This document shows, piece by piece, positions 1 to 4,838 of a stretch of 9,117 bases of DNA. The position numbers and the translations under genes were made by a program. Origin of the DNA: an uncultured Lachnospiraceae bacterium (lineage in GTDB: Bacteria > Bacillota_A > Clostridia > Lachnospirales > Lachnospiraceae); assembly GCA_910588595.1 (NCBI GenBank), contig CAJUQU010000150.1, positions 1-9,117 on the forward strand, read 5' to 3'. A model generated the notes under the pieces. It saw nothing but the letters and a program-made list of their open reading frames with translations. It had not been told where the DNA came from and did no database searches. The stretch's first letter is position 1, and each line of letters begins with the position of its first letter.

Positions 1-87
1 TCGTTTATATGGCCTGTTTTTCTGTTGCATCTTCAGTGAGTTTCCGAGACTACTCCTTAAATCCTTATTTGCCATCCCCATTTTCAT
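1..87 (-). CDS. Partial small protein running off the left edge
   Basis: An open minus-strand frame starts just after the 98-aa-frame gene on its right and runs off the window. In-frame ATGs lie at 87, 81 and 75. The one at 87 overlaps the upstream stop as ATGA, and the peptide from 75 begins MANKDLRSSLGN. About 25 to 29 residues are visible, basic and Ser/Asn-rich. No good ribosome binding site separates the candidate starts, so the true start is undecided. The function is not recognisable from this fragment. Confidence 0.4.
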   Translation of the reverse strand, partial: MKMGMANKDLRSSLGNSLKMQQKNRPYKR

Positions 88-353
88 GCAATGTAGCTGG
101 ATTTTGCGATTTCTATCGCATGGTCATAACTGCAAGCCTTTCCGTAATTCTTTTGGCTTTCATAGTTCTCACCAAACTTATTTTTTATTTCCTCTGCTCG
201 CCTGAAATATTGGTTCTTTTGCTGTTCCAACCGCTCTATAACCTTATCCACATCATAGGCAGTCGGAACAGCATTAAGAAAAGCCTTTATTCCCTTACCC
301 GAAAACGTGCATTCTTCGTTAATCTCAATCTTATCTACGTCAATCAGTCTCAT
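84..353 (-). CDS. Phage-type hypothetical protein (MRLIDVDKIE start)
   Basis: This 89-residue soluble protein starts MRLIDVDKIEINEE and contains PTAYDVDKVIERLEQQK near residues 32-48, followed by a charged helical stretch. The MRLID-DK opening and the PTAYDVDKV motif are, from memory, typical of small uncharacterised proteins in early regions of clostridial phages; their function is unknown. The ATG at 353 is preferred over the upstream ATG at 380 because it matches that family start and has AAAGGA plus a GGGAG just upstream. It overlaps the 3' end of the broken frame to its right, as expected in a compact phage operon. A TTATCCACA sequence inside the gene is explained by the codons for Asp-Val-Asp-Lys. 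Confidence 0.65.
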   Translation of the reverse strand: MRLIDVDKIEINEECTFSGKGIKAFLNAVPTAYDVDKVIERLEQQKNQYFRRAEEIKNKFGENYESQKNYGKACSYDHAIEIAKSSYIA

Positions 354-551
354 TATTCCTTTTCTCCCATTCCCACTCAAACCACTTTTCTATCTCCATT
401 AAAAGCTTTTCATTATCGTTTACCAGAAGTCCAAGCGGTTTCCAACAGCGGATAATATCAAACGTAGCAAAACTCGGATTCCATTCTTCTGAACGTTCAA
501 CGCTTCCACCTGCGAACAGCTATTCAGCAGTTCCACATCTTTTTCCAACAT
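340..551 (-). pseudogene. Probably frameshifted small phage gene
   Basis: Two adjacent minus-strand frames each look coding for half of one protein. The right half, from ATG 551, reads MLEKDVELLNSCSQVEAL and then degenerates, ending at 420. The left half, in another frame, reads ERSEEWNPSFATFDIIRCW and continues to KRNNETD with its stop at 340-342, which overlaps the next ATG. The left half has no start codon until near its end. A one-base change around 490-510 would join them into roughly 70 residues. The ATG at 551 has a GGGGA only two bases away, a poor spacing. The alternatives are two spurious frames, or the left half as the tail of the 62-aa ORF behind its TAG. Confidence 0.35.
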
Positions 552-708
552 TTCCCCGTTTTTTTCTGGTTATAATATTCTTTTCGGCTTTTTGTAACAT
601 ATCAATCAAAATGTCGGATGCAATTTTGCCTTCTTCCTCTTCTGGCATCCGCTCCATTGCATCCAACGCAATCCCCAATGCCCATCTTTGCTTTTTTGAT
701 AAATACAT
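520..708 (-). CDS. Small phage-type hypothetical protein, 62 aa
   Basis: The protein begins MYLSKKQRWALGIALDAME, then has an acidic stretch (MPEEEEGK) and an amphipathic helix. The ATG at 708 is preceded by GGGGA at suitable spacing. The first ~45 residues resemble the small helical proteins common in Lachnospiraceae phage early operons, whose function is unknown. The last ~15 residues (RKKRGNVGKRCGTAE) are basic and unlike the rest. They overlap an alternative frame, so the original C-terminus may have been changed by a nearby mutation. No enzymatic motif, signal peptide or membrane segment is visible. Confidence 0.5.
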   Translation of the reverse strand: MYLSKKQRWALGIALDAMERMPEEEEGKIASDILIDMLQKAEKNIITRKKRGNVGKRCGTAE

Positions 709-763
709 ATGTTTCCCCTATCAGTGCTTTTTGGAGTTTGTTTATTGTTGCTCGGATATTCAT
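602..763 (-). pseudogene. Truncated ORF with phage-like N-terminus
   Basis: A 53-codon frame starts MNIRATINKLQKALIGETYV and then continues as an out-of-frame reading of the overlapping 62-aa gene, giving a Cys/Arg-rich, non-protein-like tail. The first ~20 residues look like the start of a longer phage protein family opening with M-I-AT--KLQKAL (from memory; function unknown). This suggests the body was deleted and the following gene now begins inside the remnant. The ribosome binding site is weak: AAAGG about 12 bases away. It may not be translated usefully. Confidence 0.35.
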
Positions 764-778
764 GATTTTAGTAACCTT

Positions 779-907
779 TTATTTATCAATTTTTTCACCA
801 CGCATAAACCTTATCAACTGCATAGTTTTTTCTCGCTTTTTCTTCTCTTTATCCCGTTTTTCCCAAGCCTTACGATTTTCTTCTATCTGTTTTTTCGACC
901 ATGCCAT
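779..907 (-). CDS. Small basic helical protein, 42 aa
   Basis: The ATG at 907 follows a near-perfect ribosome binding site, GGAGG with a seven-base spacer. The 42 residues begin MAWSKKQIEENRKAWEKRD and end REKTMQLIRFMRGEKIDK. They are almost all charged and helix-favouring (Lys, Glu, Arg), and the net charge is strongly positive. No domain is recognised. A short, highly basic peptide could bind nucleic acid, but that is inference from composition only. Its ribosome binding site overlaps the end of the preceding broken frame at 910-1052, consistent with translational coupling in the same leftward operon. Confidence 0.55.
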   Translation of the reverse strand: MAWSKKQIEENRKAWEKRDKEKKKREKTMQLIRFMRGEKIDK

Positions 908-909
908 TA

Positions 910-1052
910 TCAACCCTCCAATTCTTTTAGCTGCGATACCAGTTTGTGGCATCTTTGCAGGACAGACATTGTAAACACATTATCTTTTTCCTCTTGGCTC
1001 ATTATGGCGCATTTAATTTCAATTAAATCTTTTTCTATATATCTCTCTCCAT
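910..1052 (-). pseudogene. Small coiled-coil ORF broken in a GA/TA dinucleotide repeat
   Basis: An ATG at 1052 has an excellent ribosome binding site (GGAGG, five-base spacer) but meets a TAG at codon 6, directly after a run reading GAGAGAGATATATAG. Removing two bases (one GA unit) would open a 46-residue protein reading MERYIEKDLIEIKCAIMSQE and then EKDNVFTMSVLQRCHKLVSQ and LKELEG, ending at 910-912 with a TGA just before the next ATG. In the present frame only a 30-residue product from the ATG at 1002 is possible, and that ATG lacks a clear ribosome binding site. Either the gene is dead, it is phase-variable by slippage, or the assembly has an indel here. Confidence 0.45.
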
Positions 1053-1063
1053 ATTTCCCTCCA

Positions 1064-1116
1064 CAATCCCCCTAAATCCCCTAATGATATTCTACAGGAG
1101 ATTTTAGGGGGAGTTG
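1064..1116. repeat. Long bulged hairpin after the 54-aa gene
   Basis: The left arm CAATCCCCCTAAATCCCC pairs with the right arm GGAGATTTTAGGGGGAGTTG across about 15 loop bases. There is one unpaired base in the CAAC/CAA part and one in the run of A. The stem has about 17 pairs, including a block of ten in a row. It lies nine bases beyond the stop of the 54-aa gene in the leftward operon. Neither side has a clear T-tract, so it is not a textbook intrinsic terminator. An attenuator, an RNA processing site or a single-strand origin are alternatives. Confidence 0.45.
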
Positions 1117-1124
1117 TACCAAAC

Positions 1125-1289
1125 TTAACGGTTAATATATTCCTCTGGTATTTCAAATTCAAGTTTTCCATTTTTATAAATTCCATATATTTTTGTTTTG
1201 TTTGGTATTTTTGCTATATGTCCATTTTGAAACTGTTTTCCAGATATTCTCTGATGTCCTTTCACGTAATCGTGCAATCCAATTTTCAT
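1125..1289 (-). CDS. Small hypothetical protein, 54 aa
   Basis: The protein reads MKIGLHDYVKGHQRISGKQF in its first twenty residues and ends in KLEFEIPEEYINR. The ATG at 1289 follows AGGA with an eight-base spacer, and that ribosome binding site overlaps the stop of the preceding methyltransferase frame, so translational coupling is likely. The protein is basic in its first two thirds with an acidic C-terminal tail, has no membrane segment and carries no recognised domain. A small beta-rich fold is plausible from the alternating pattern in IPNKTKIYGIYKNGKLEFEI. Function unknown. Confidence 0.6.
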   Translation of the reverse strand: MKIGLHDYVKGHQRISGKQFQNGHIAKIPNKTKIYGIYKNGKLEFEIPEEYINR

Positions 1290-1299
1290 CGTTAAAATC

Positions 1300-1389
1300 C
1301 TATCTGATCCAGTCTATAATCTTTTGTACTGGTATTGTTATTGTTTCCCAAGTATCCAGATGATAAAATGTCACTTTCGTGTCTGTCAT
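1300..1389 (-). CDS. Possible independent 29-aa ORF fused to the methyltransferase frame
   Basis: The last 29 residues of the methyltransferase frame begin with Met and read MTDTKVTFYHLDTWETITIP then VQKIIDWIR, a sequence unrelated to methyltransferase motifs. A purine-rich stretch (GGCGGGATAGAAGAG) precedes this ATG and could serve as a ribosome binding site, though GGCGGG is far from ideal. In this reading, a deletion removed the methyltransferase 3' end and put the next small gene in frame with it. The function is unknown, and whether it is made separately cannot be decided here. Confidence 0.35.
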   Translation of the reverse strand: MTDTKVTFYHLDTWETITIPVQKIIDWIR

Positions 1390-1965
1390 CTCTTCTATCC
1401 CGCCTTTTAACAATTCACCCGCCTTTGCGTATTGGCTGATTATCCACTCATACAGAGCTGTTGGTTTCTGTGTTGGGTGTATGCGTCTTTCGTTCAGTTT
1501 TTTATTACCCTGCTGCACAGTACCCTCTGCGATTGATTTGCCCTGCATCATTCCTCGCCACAAAAATCTAACCATGTCAACACGGTTATTTGTGGAATTG
1601 TAGGCTATCTCTGCCCCGCACTGGTTGGCACCATCATTACATTTATCCCAGATGATCCTTCCGCCCGAAAGCGGATAGTCAAAATAATTGCAGCCCCAAA
1701 TGATCTGGTTTTTCGAAACCCTCATAAGCTCGTCAAAGTATTCTTTTCCAGCTGGTTTATTGTCCCAGCCACGGTTTTCATACCCATCGTGTCTGACATA
1801 TATCCTGCTGCCATTTTTCTGTTTTACATACCCGCTGCGGTTTTTCCCTCCATGCTCTTTCCTTCCATACGGCGGATCTGCAATGGCAAGCTCAAAATAC
1901 TTATCAGGTATTTCTTTCATCGCCTCCATGCAGTCCATATGGTAAAGTCTGTTTAATTCAAACAT
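1300..1965 (-). CDS. DNA N-methyltransferase, C-terminally truncated
   Basis: This resembles the small phage site-specific N6-adenine/N4-cytosine methyltransferases in which motif IV precedes motif I (beta-type order). Visible: an LYHMDCMEAMKEIPDKYFEL start (residues 7-26), catalytic motif IV DPPYG at 30-34, IIWGCNYFDY near 88-97, RIIWDK at 103-108, and HPTQKPTALYEW at 163-174. In intact relatives, HPTQKP is followed by about 40-60 residues carrying the AdoMet-binding motif I (an FxGxG-like or DTHVGS-like segment) and a final helix. Here, after SQYAKAGE (residue 184), the sequence changes to LLKGGIEE and then a segment that looks like a separate short gene. Without motif I, methylation is unlikely. 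The start at 1965 is chosen for its ATGTTTGA overlap with the upstream gene and an AAGGTG ribosome binding site. Confidence 0.75.
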   Translation of the reverse strand: MFELNRLYHMDCMEAMKEIPDKYFELAIADPPYGRKEHGGKNRSGYVKQKNGSRIYVRHDGYENRGWDNKPAGKEYFDELMRVSKNQIIWGCNYFDYPLSGGRIIWDKCNDGANQCGAEIAYNSTNNRVDMVRFLWRGMMQGKSIAEGTVQQGNKKLNERRIHPTQKPTALYEWIISQYAKAGELLKGGIEEMTDTKVTFYHLDTWETITIPVQKIIDWIR

Positions 1966-2206
1966 ACTCCGGCACCTTCCCTGTATACTCTTTCCGGCAC
2001 CAGTCAAGATATTTGCTGTTGCATTCTCTGGTGCCGGAGCATGTCCCGCATTCGCCGTATGCCTCCTCGCAGACCGTGCAGTTAAATATACCTTCCGCCC
2101 CACTTGTTGACATCTCCGTATCATCTGCCAGGTTGAGCAGCCCTATTTCGTCCAGTCCTGCCACGGTAGTGGCTATCATCTGTTTCATGTGCTCAAAATT
2201 TGTCAT
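1958..2206 (-). CDS. Cysteine-rich phage-type protein, probably zinc-binding, 82 aa
   Basis: The protein starts MTNFEHMKQMIATTVAGLDE, and its C-terminal half holds six cysteines: C43-x2-C46, C53-x2-C56, C62 and C70. Small MTNFE- proteins with such a cysteine cluster are, from memory, common in Lachnospiraceae phage and plasmid operons; a structural zinc site is the usual inference, and no activity is established. The ATG at 2206 follows GGGAG with a five- to six-base spacer. The in-frame ATG at 2218 lacks one. The 3' end overlaps the methyltransferase start by eight bases. The region upstream of the start carries small hairpins (2221-2270). Confidence 0.65.
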   Translation of the reverse strand: MTNFEHMKQMIATTVAGLDEIGLLNLADDTEMSTSGAEGIFNCTVCEEAYGECGTCSGTRECNSKYLDWCRKEYTGKVPEYV

Positions 2207-2220
2207 ACTAACTCCCATTC

Positions 2221-2236
2221 GCCCGCTTCGGCGGGC
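2221..2236. repeat. Perfect 6-bp GC hairpin with a tetraloop
   Basis: GCCCGC, then TTCG, then GCGGGC: a perfect stem, with a UUCG loop if read on the plus strand and CGAA on the minus strand. It sits 15 bases upstream of the Cys-rich gene start and just before its ribosome binding site. There is no T-tract on either side, so termination is unlikely. A role in transcript stability or in initiation of the downstream gene is possible. Confidence 0.5.
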
Positions 2237-2242
2237 TCTCCA

Positions 2243-2270
2243 ATCAGGATGGTGAAATCCCTGATTTCAC
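2243..2270. repeat. Two overlapping, mutually exclusive small hairpins
   Basis: GTGAAATC (2252-2259) pairs perfectly with GATTTCAC (2263-2270) around a three-base loop. ATCAGG (2243-2248) pairs with CCTGAT (2260-2265). The two stems use overlapping bases and cannot both form. They lie between the stop of the basic 59-aa gene and the start of the Cys-rich gene. Confidence 0.4.
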
Positions 2271-2271
2271 G

Positions 2272-2451
2272 CTATCTGCCTCCCGGATCATTCCCGCACT
2301 GATCCCGTTTTCTATATAGTCCCATGTATGGTTTACGGCGGAAATTTTCTTTTGCATCCTCCGTTGTGCTGTTTTCCTGCTCTTTCCGCTTTATACGGCA
2401 TAGACGCCTTCTGTGGCTGTTCAGCAATTCTTTTGCAGTCGTTTCTATCAA
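2272..2451 (-). CDS. Small basic hypothetical protein, ~59 aa
   Basis: From a TTG at 2451 (ribosome binding site AAAGGAG, about five bases away) the frame reads LIETTAKELLNSHRRRLCRI, then a Lys/Glu-rich segment and a C-terminal FRRKPYMGLYRKRDQCGND motif. Longer starts at ATG 2469 and ATG 2487 are in frame but have no properly spaced ribosome binding site. The protein is strongly basic with a predicted N-terminal helix and no membrane segment. It looks like a phage early-region hypothetical protein. Nucleic acid binding would fit its charge, but nothing in it proves that. Confidence 0.5.
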   Translation of the reverse strand: MIETTAKELLNSHRRRLCRIKRKEQENSTTEDAKENFRRKPYMGLYRKRDQCGNDPGGR

Positions 2452-2536
2452 TTTCTCTCCTTTCCCCATGCCCCTTTTATGGAGCATGGCTTTATCATGA
2501 CTCTTGTGATATATAAAACCCCTTTTTTAACAGGAG

Positions 2537-2851
2537 TCAAAAGGGCACATAATTTCTTCCGAATATCGTTTTGAAATTTAATTCTTGATACTCTTTCTCA
2601 AAAACTTCCTGCGCCATTCCTTTTAACCTGATGTCAATATCATGGTTTCGGTGTACAGCCTCTGGTCCACCGTCGTATGTATGATGCTCCGCACAGAGAT
2701 ACACTTTCAGACCATACTTTTCTGACATTTTCCTGTTTGCAGTACCGTAAAACACATGATGCTCCTGCGTCTGCTTTCTTCCATGGTCATCATGTAGCAG
2801 CATACACAGGTAGCATGTCCCGTCCTGCTTGTTATGTAGTATGCTTTTCAA
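2537..2851 (-). CDS. HNH-like nuclease of the phage Ref/RecA-dependent nuclease type
   Basis: The 104-residue protein has C13-x2-C16, then EHHVFYGTANRKMSEKYGL at residues 30-48, C53-x2-HH at 53-57, H67-x2-H70, and a C-terminal KGMAQEVFE-FGRNY segment. The Cys pair, EHH-F-GTANR-SEKYGL and the later Cys-His cluster match small phage HNH-fold proteins related to the P1 Ref RecA-dependent nuclease. Those cut DNA at RecA filaments to stimulate recombination. This is a pattern match from memory, not a search. The TTG start at 2851 is chosen because GGAGG lies seven bases upstream; an ATG at 2875 lacks one. It overlaps the 3' end of the upstream gene by 20 bases. Confidence 0.65.
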   Translation of the reverse strand: MKSILHNKQDGTCYLCMLLHDDHGRKQTQEHHVFYGTANRKMSEKYGLKVYLCAEHHTYDGGPEAVHRNHDIDIRLKGMAQEVFEKEYQELNFKTIFGRNYVPF

Positions 2852-3185
2852 CCTTTCTCCTCCACTTTCTATCAAATTCCCTCTCTGCCAGCTCGGGTGA
2901 AAAGAAATAATTTATTCCGATCATATCCGCTGGGAGAAACATGCTTTCCTCTGTTTCCATGTATACTTTTTCTTTATCTATACGGAATCCGGTTATCACA
3001 TAGATATTCACTTTTTCACCGATGACTGAATACAGCCTGGCACCGATGCTGCACGGGACAGCTACATTGTGCTGTTCTTTTTTTTCGATCAACTTTATAG
3101 CCTCATTCAATGTGGCAAAATCCTTTTCATTGTCTGTGGTCATCATCATTTCTGTGAGATTTTTGACTACTTCGCTGGTGTTCAT
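2832..3185 (-). CDS. Phage-type hypothetical protein, 117 aa
   Basis: The protein starts MNTSEVVKNLTEMMMTTDNE at ATG 3185, with AAGGAG eight bases upstream. An N-terminal helical part (residues 1-40) is followed by a beta-rich core (VPCSIGARLYSVIGEKVNIY, then ITGFRIDKEKVYMETE) and a basic C-terminus (REFDRKWRRKVEKHTT). The beta-rich core resembles small accessory proteins found in phage operons, where a cofactor or ligand role is unproven. There are no catalytic motifs or signal peptide. Its 3' end overlaps the nuclease start and it follows the preceding stop by only 12 bases, so it belongs to the same transcript. Confidence 0.55.
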   Translation of the reverse strand: MNTSEVVKNLTEMMMTTDNEKDFATLNEAIKLIEKKEQHNVAVPCSIGARLYSVIGEKVNIYVITGFRIDKEKVYMETEESMFLPADMIGINYFFSPELAEREFDRKWRRKVEKHTT

Positions 3186-3197
3186 CAGTCTTTCTCC

Positions 3198-3632
3198 TTA
3201 AATCTTCTGGCGTGATACGTTCTTGATTTCCTTTTTGATATCCAACAGTCCGTTTGTGTCCATACTGATACTTACCTTTATTACCTGATTGATCTGGATA
3301 TTCATTTTCTTGATTTTTTCATAGCAAATATGGATTGACATGGACTTGATCAGATCGAGGATTTCATCATCTACAGGTGCATCAGATTCTTTTCCGAGTA
3401 ATGTATTTACCTTCTCGTCAACACTCTCAACACGTTGTTTCCGTTTTGCTTCGTACTGCGCTTCCGGACACTGGCACGTTTCTATTGCCAGTTCCCGTAA
3501 AAGCTCCTCGTTTCTCACCATGTCAAGAGTTGCCTCTGCAGCCATTCCCTGATGACAGTATGGACAATATACTGTGACCGTCCCGTATTCCCCACCCTGC
3601 TTTTTCTGATCTTCTATGATATCCTTCAACAT
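3198..3632 (-). CDS. Zinc-ribbon-like hypothetical protein, 144 aa
   Basis: A CPYC motif at residues 23-26 and a CQC at 53-55 could together hold a zinc ion. The middle is charged and helical (EAKRKQRVESVDEKVNTLLG, residues 61-80). The C-terminal part (KKMNIQINQVIKVSISMDTN) is beta-like, followed by a basic end. The ATG at 3632 has GGAGG seven to eight bases upstream and overlaps the parB stop as ATGTTGA, so it is coupled to parB. It may serve the partition or replication unit, but that is suggested only by position. Function unknown. Confidence 0.6.
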   Translation of the reverse strand: MLKDIIEDQKKQGGEYGTVTVYCPYCHQGMAAEATLDMVRNEELLRELAIETCQCPEAQYEAKRKQRVESVDEKVNTLLGKESDAPVDDEILDLIKSMSIHICYEKIKKMNIQINQVIKVSISMDTNGLLDIKKEIKNVSRQKI

Positions 3633-4834
3633 ATGGTTCCCTCCTGAAATGCATCCAGTATGTATGTCATGCCATCCCGGATTATCTTGGATCTCTTATA
3701 CTGCAGTTCGTCATCTTCCGAAAGATCTCCAAACTTCCTTATCCGCTCAAACTGACGTATCATTGTAACCTGTTCGTCGTAAATCTGTCTTACCTCTTCC
3801 AGCGCATAACCTACTCCACGTGGCTGTAAAATTTCTGTCCTTTCAGCAACAGTATCTTTTTTATTCTCTTCGTTCTCCACTGCTGCAGGCTTGCTTTCCG
3901 CTCTGTCGGCGACAGTCTGTTCAAGATCTCTGTCCTCTGCCGCCGGCTGCGGAATTATCTCTTTACTGGTGTCCAAGTTGGACACGGTTTCATTGCCATT
4001 TGCCTGATCCAAAGACACACTCCCGTATACTTCTCCGGTGTCCAAGTTGGACACGGTTTTTGTATCTTTGCTTTGTTTTAATGCTTCGATGTCAGCCAGT
4101 GTCATCGGTTGCTTTTTTAATGCCTCCTCCTGCTGCCCCTTATCAAGACCAGCCAGTCTGGACGCTACAGATAACCCGATCTGTCCATTTTTAAAAATCT
4201 CCATCGCTCCCGGCACCAGATTGTTATAAATGCTTTGGTATCTTCCAACCTGCCCGTCTCCACATTTCATTTCCTTTGCAATTTCCGCACGCAGGGCACG
4301 CCCTTTCAGCTCTTCATTGTCAAGCATTGCCGGGAGGATCTTTGACAGCCTTACGGCCTGCATCATCTTTTCATAGTGACTGCTTTCGCTGGCTGTGCTG
4401 TTGGTACAGATCACTATGTACTCGGCAATCATTTCAAGCATCCTGTCATCTTCAACATCACCCTGCTCTGCAAGTATCTTCTCGGATATCTTTTTTGCCA
4501 TCAGCCCGCTCATGTCGATCACGATGCAGGGAAGAAATTCAAACTCTTTATATCCGCGATCCACATTATAGACACTGGCACGTTTGCGCTTATGTCCGGC
4601 TAATATCTCATACTCACTCATGTCGGTCTTTCTTACGATCAACGGCTGCAGTATTCCGCCAGCAATCAACATGGTATCGGCAAGCTCTTCCACCTCGTCC
4701 TCACTTCTGGTATAAAAATTCAATGCGGATTCTTTCAGCTTCGTATGATGTATCTGTTGTACCTTTATCTGTCTGGTTTTTGACTCTCCAAGATCCCCGC
4801 CTTTTTCCTTTATCAGTTTACTTAGACTTCCCAT
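3626..4834 (-). CDS. parB: ParB-family partition protein (centromere-binding)
   Basis: The 402-residue protein opens MGSLSKLIKEKGGD. The ParB N-domain is visible as the ILQPLIVRK box near 62-70 and YEILAGHKRKRAS near 76-88, a GHRR-type box that in ParB/Spo0J proteins binds CTP. A helix-turn-helix region follows (LRAEIAKEMKCGDGQVGRYQ, about 180-200). A low-complexity linker (about 250-325) holds two copies of TVSNLDT (V261 and V284). The C-terminus is helical and probably dimerises. ATG 4834 is used because GGAGTGATGTC precedes it, whereas the ATG at 4849 lies inside parA. The start is five bases beyond the parA stop, as in classical parAB operons. ParB would bind partition sites, and two perfect palindromes lie within this very gene. 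Confidence 0.88.
   Translation of the reverse strand: MGSLSKLIKEKGGDLGESKTRQIKVQQIHHTKLKESALNFYTRSEDEVEELADTMLIAGGILQPLIVRKTDMSEYEILAGHKRKRASVYNVDRGYKEFEFLPCIVIDMSGLMAKKISEKILAEQGDVEDDRMLEMIAEYIVICTNSTASESSHYEKMMQAVRLSKILPAMLDNEELKGRALRAEIAKEMKCGDGQVGRYQSIYNNLVPGAMEIFKNGQIGLSVASRLAGLDKGQQEEALKKQPMTLADIEALKQSKDTKTVSNLDTGEVYGSVSLDQANGNETVSNLDTSKEIIPQPAAEDRDLEQTVADRAESKPAAVENEENKKDTVAERTEILQPRGVGYALEEVRQIYDEQVTMIRQFERIRKFGDLSEDDELQYKRSKIIRDGMTYILDAFQEGTIC
3969..3985. repeat. 17-bp palindrome copy 1 inside parB (candidate parS-like site)
   Basis: GTGTCCAA, one central base, then TTGGACAC: a perfect 8-bp inverted repeat. It lies in a 23-bp stretch (3968-3990) identical to 4037-4059. It encodes VSNLDT of ParB. 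Its identity with the other copy at every degenerate codon position suggests selection or recent duplication at the DNA level. Confidence 0.6.
4038..4054. repeat. 17-bp palindrome copy 2 inside parB (candidate parS-like site)
   Basis: This is the same palindrome as at 3969-3985, exactly 69 bases (23 codons) away in the same orientation and reading frame. The spacing is close to 6.6 helical turns, so the two sites do not lie on the same DNA face. It differs from the canonical chromosomal parS (TGTTTCACGTGAAACA), so if it is a centromere it is element-specific. Confidence 0.6.
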
Positions 4835-4838
4835 GACA

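Noticed and set aside
244..252. TTATCCACA, a second consensus DnaA box.
   Set aside because: It lies inside a conserved-looking coding motif (YDVDKV) whose codons produce it. No cluster of boxes or AT-rich unwinding region is nearby.
520..522. TAG between the 62-aa ORF and an in-frame continuation to 340, considered as stop-codon recoding.
   Set aside because: Other genes here end normally at TAG (for example the methyltransferase frame), and the residues just after this TAG do not look like a natural continuation.
9..1075. Several plus-strand frames of 118-154 codons at the left end.
   Set aside because: Phe/Leu/Ser-rich translations of the complement of Lys/Glu-rich genes. The minus strand carries the ribosome binding sites and coupled starts.
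4276..4836. Long plus-strand frame (186 codons) opposite parB, and similar ones opposite parA, rep and the methyltransferase.
   Set aside because: These are shadows of the real minus-strand genes: no ribosome binding sites, and Cys/Ser/His-rich compositions unlike real proteins.
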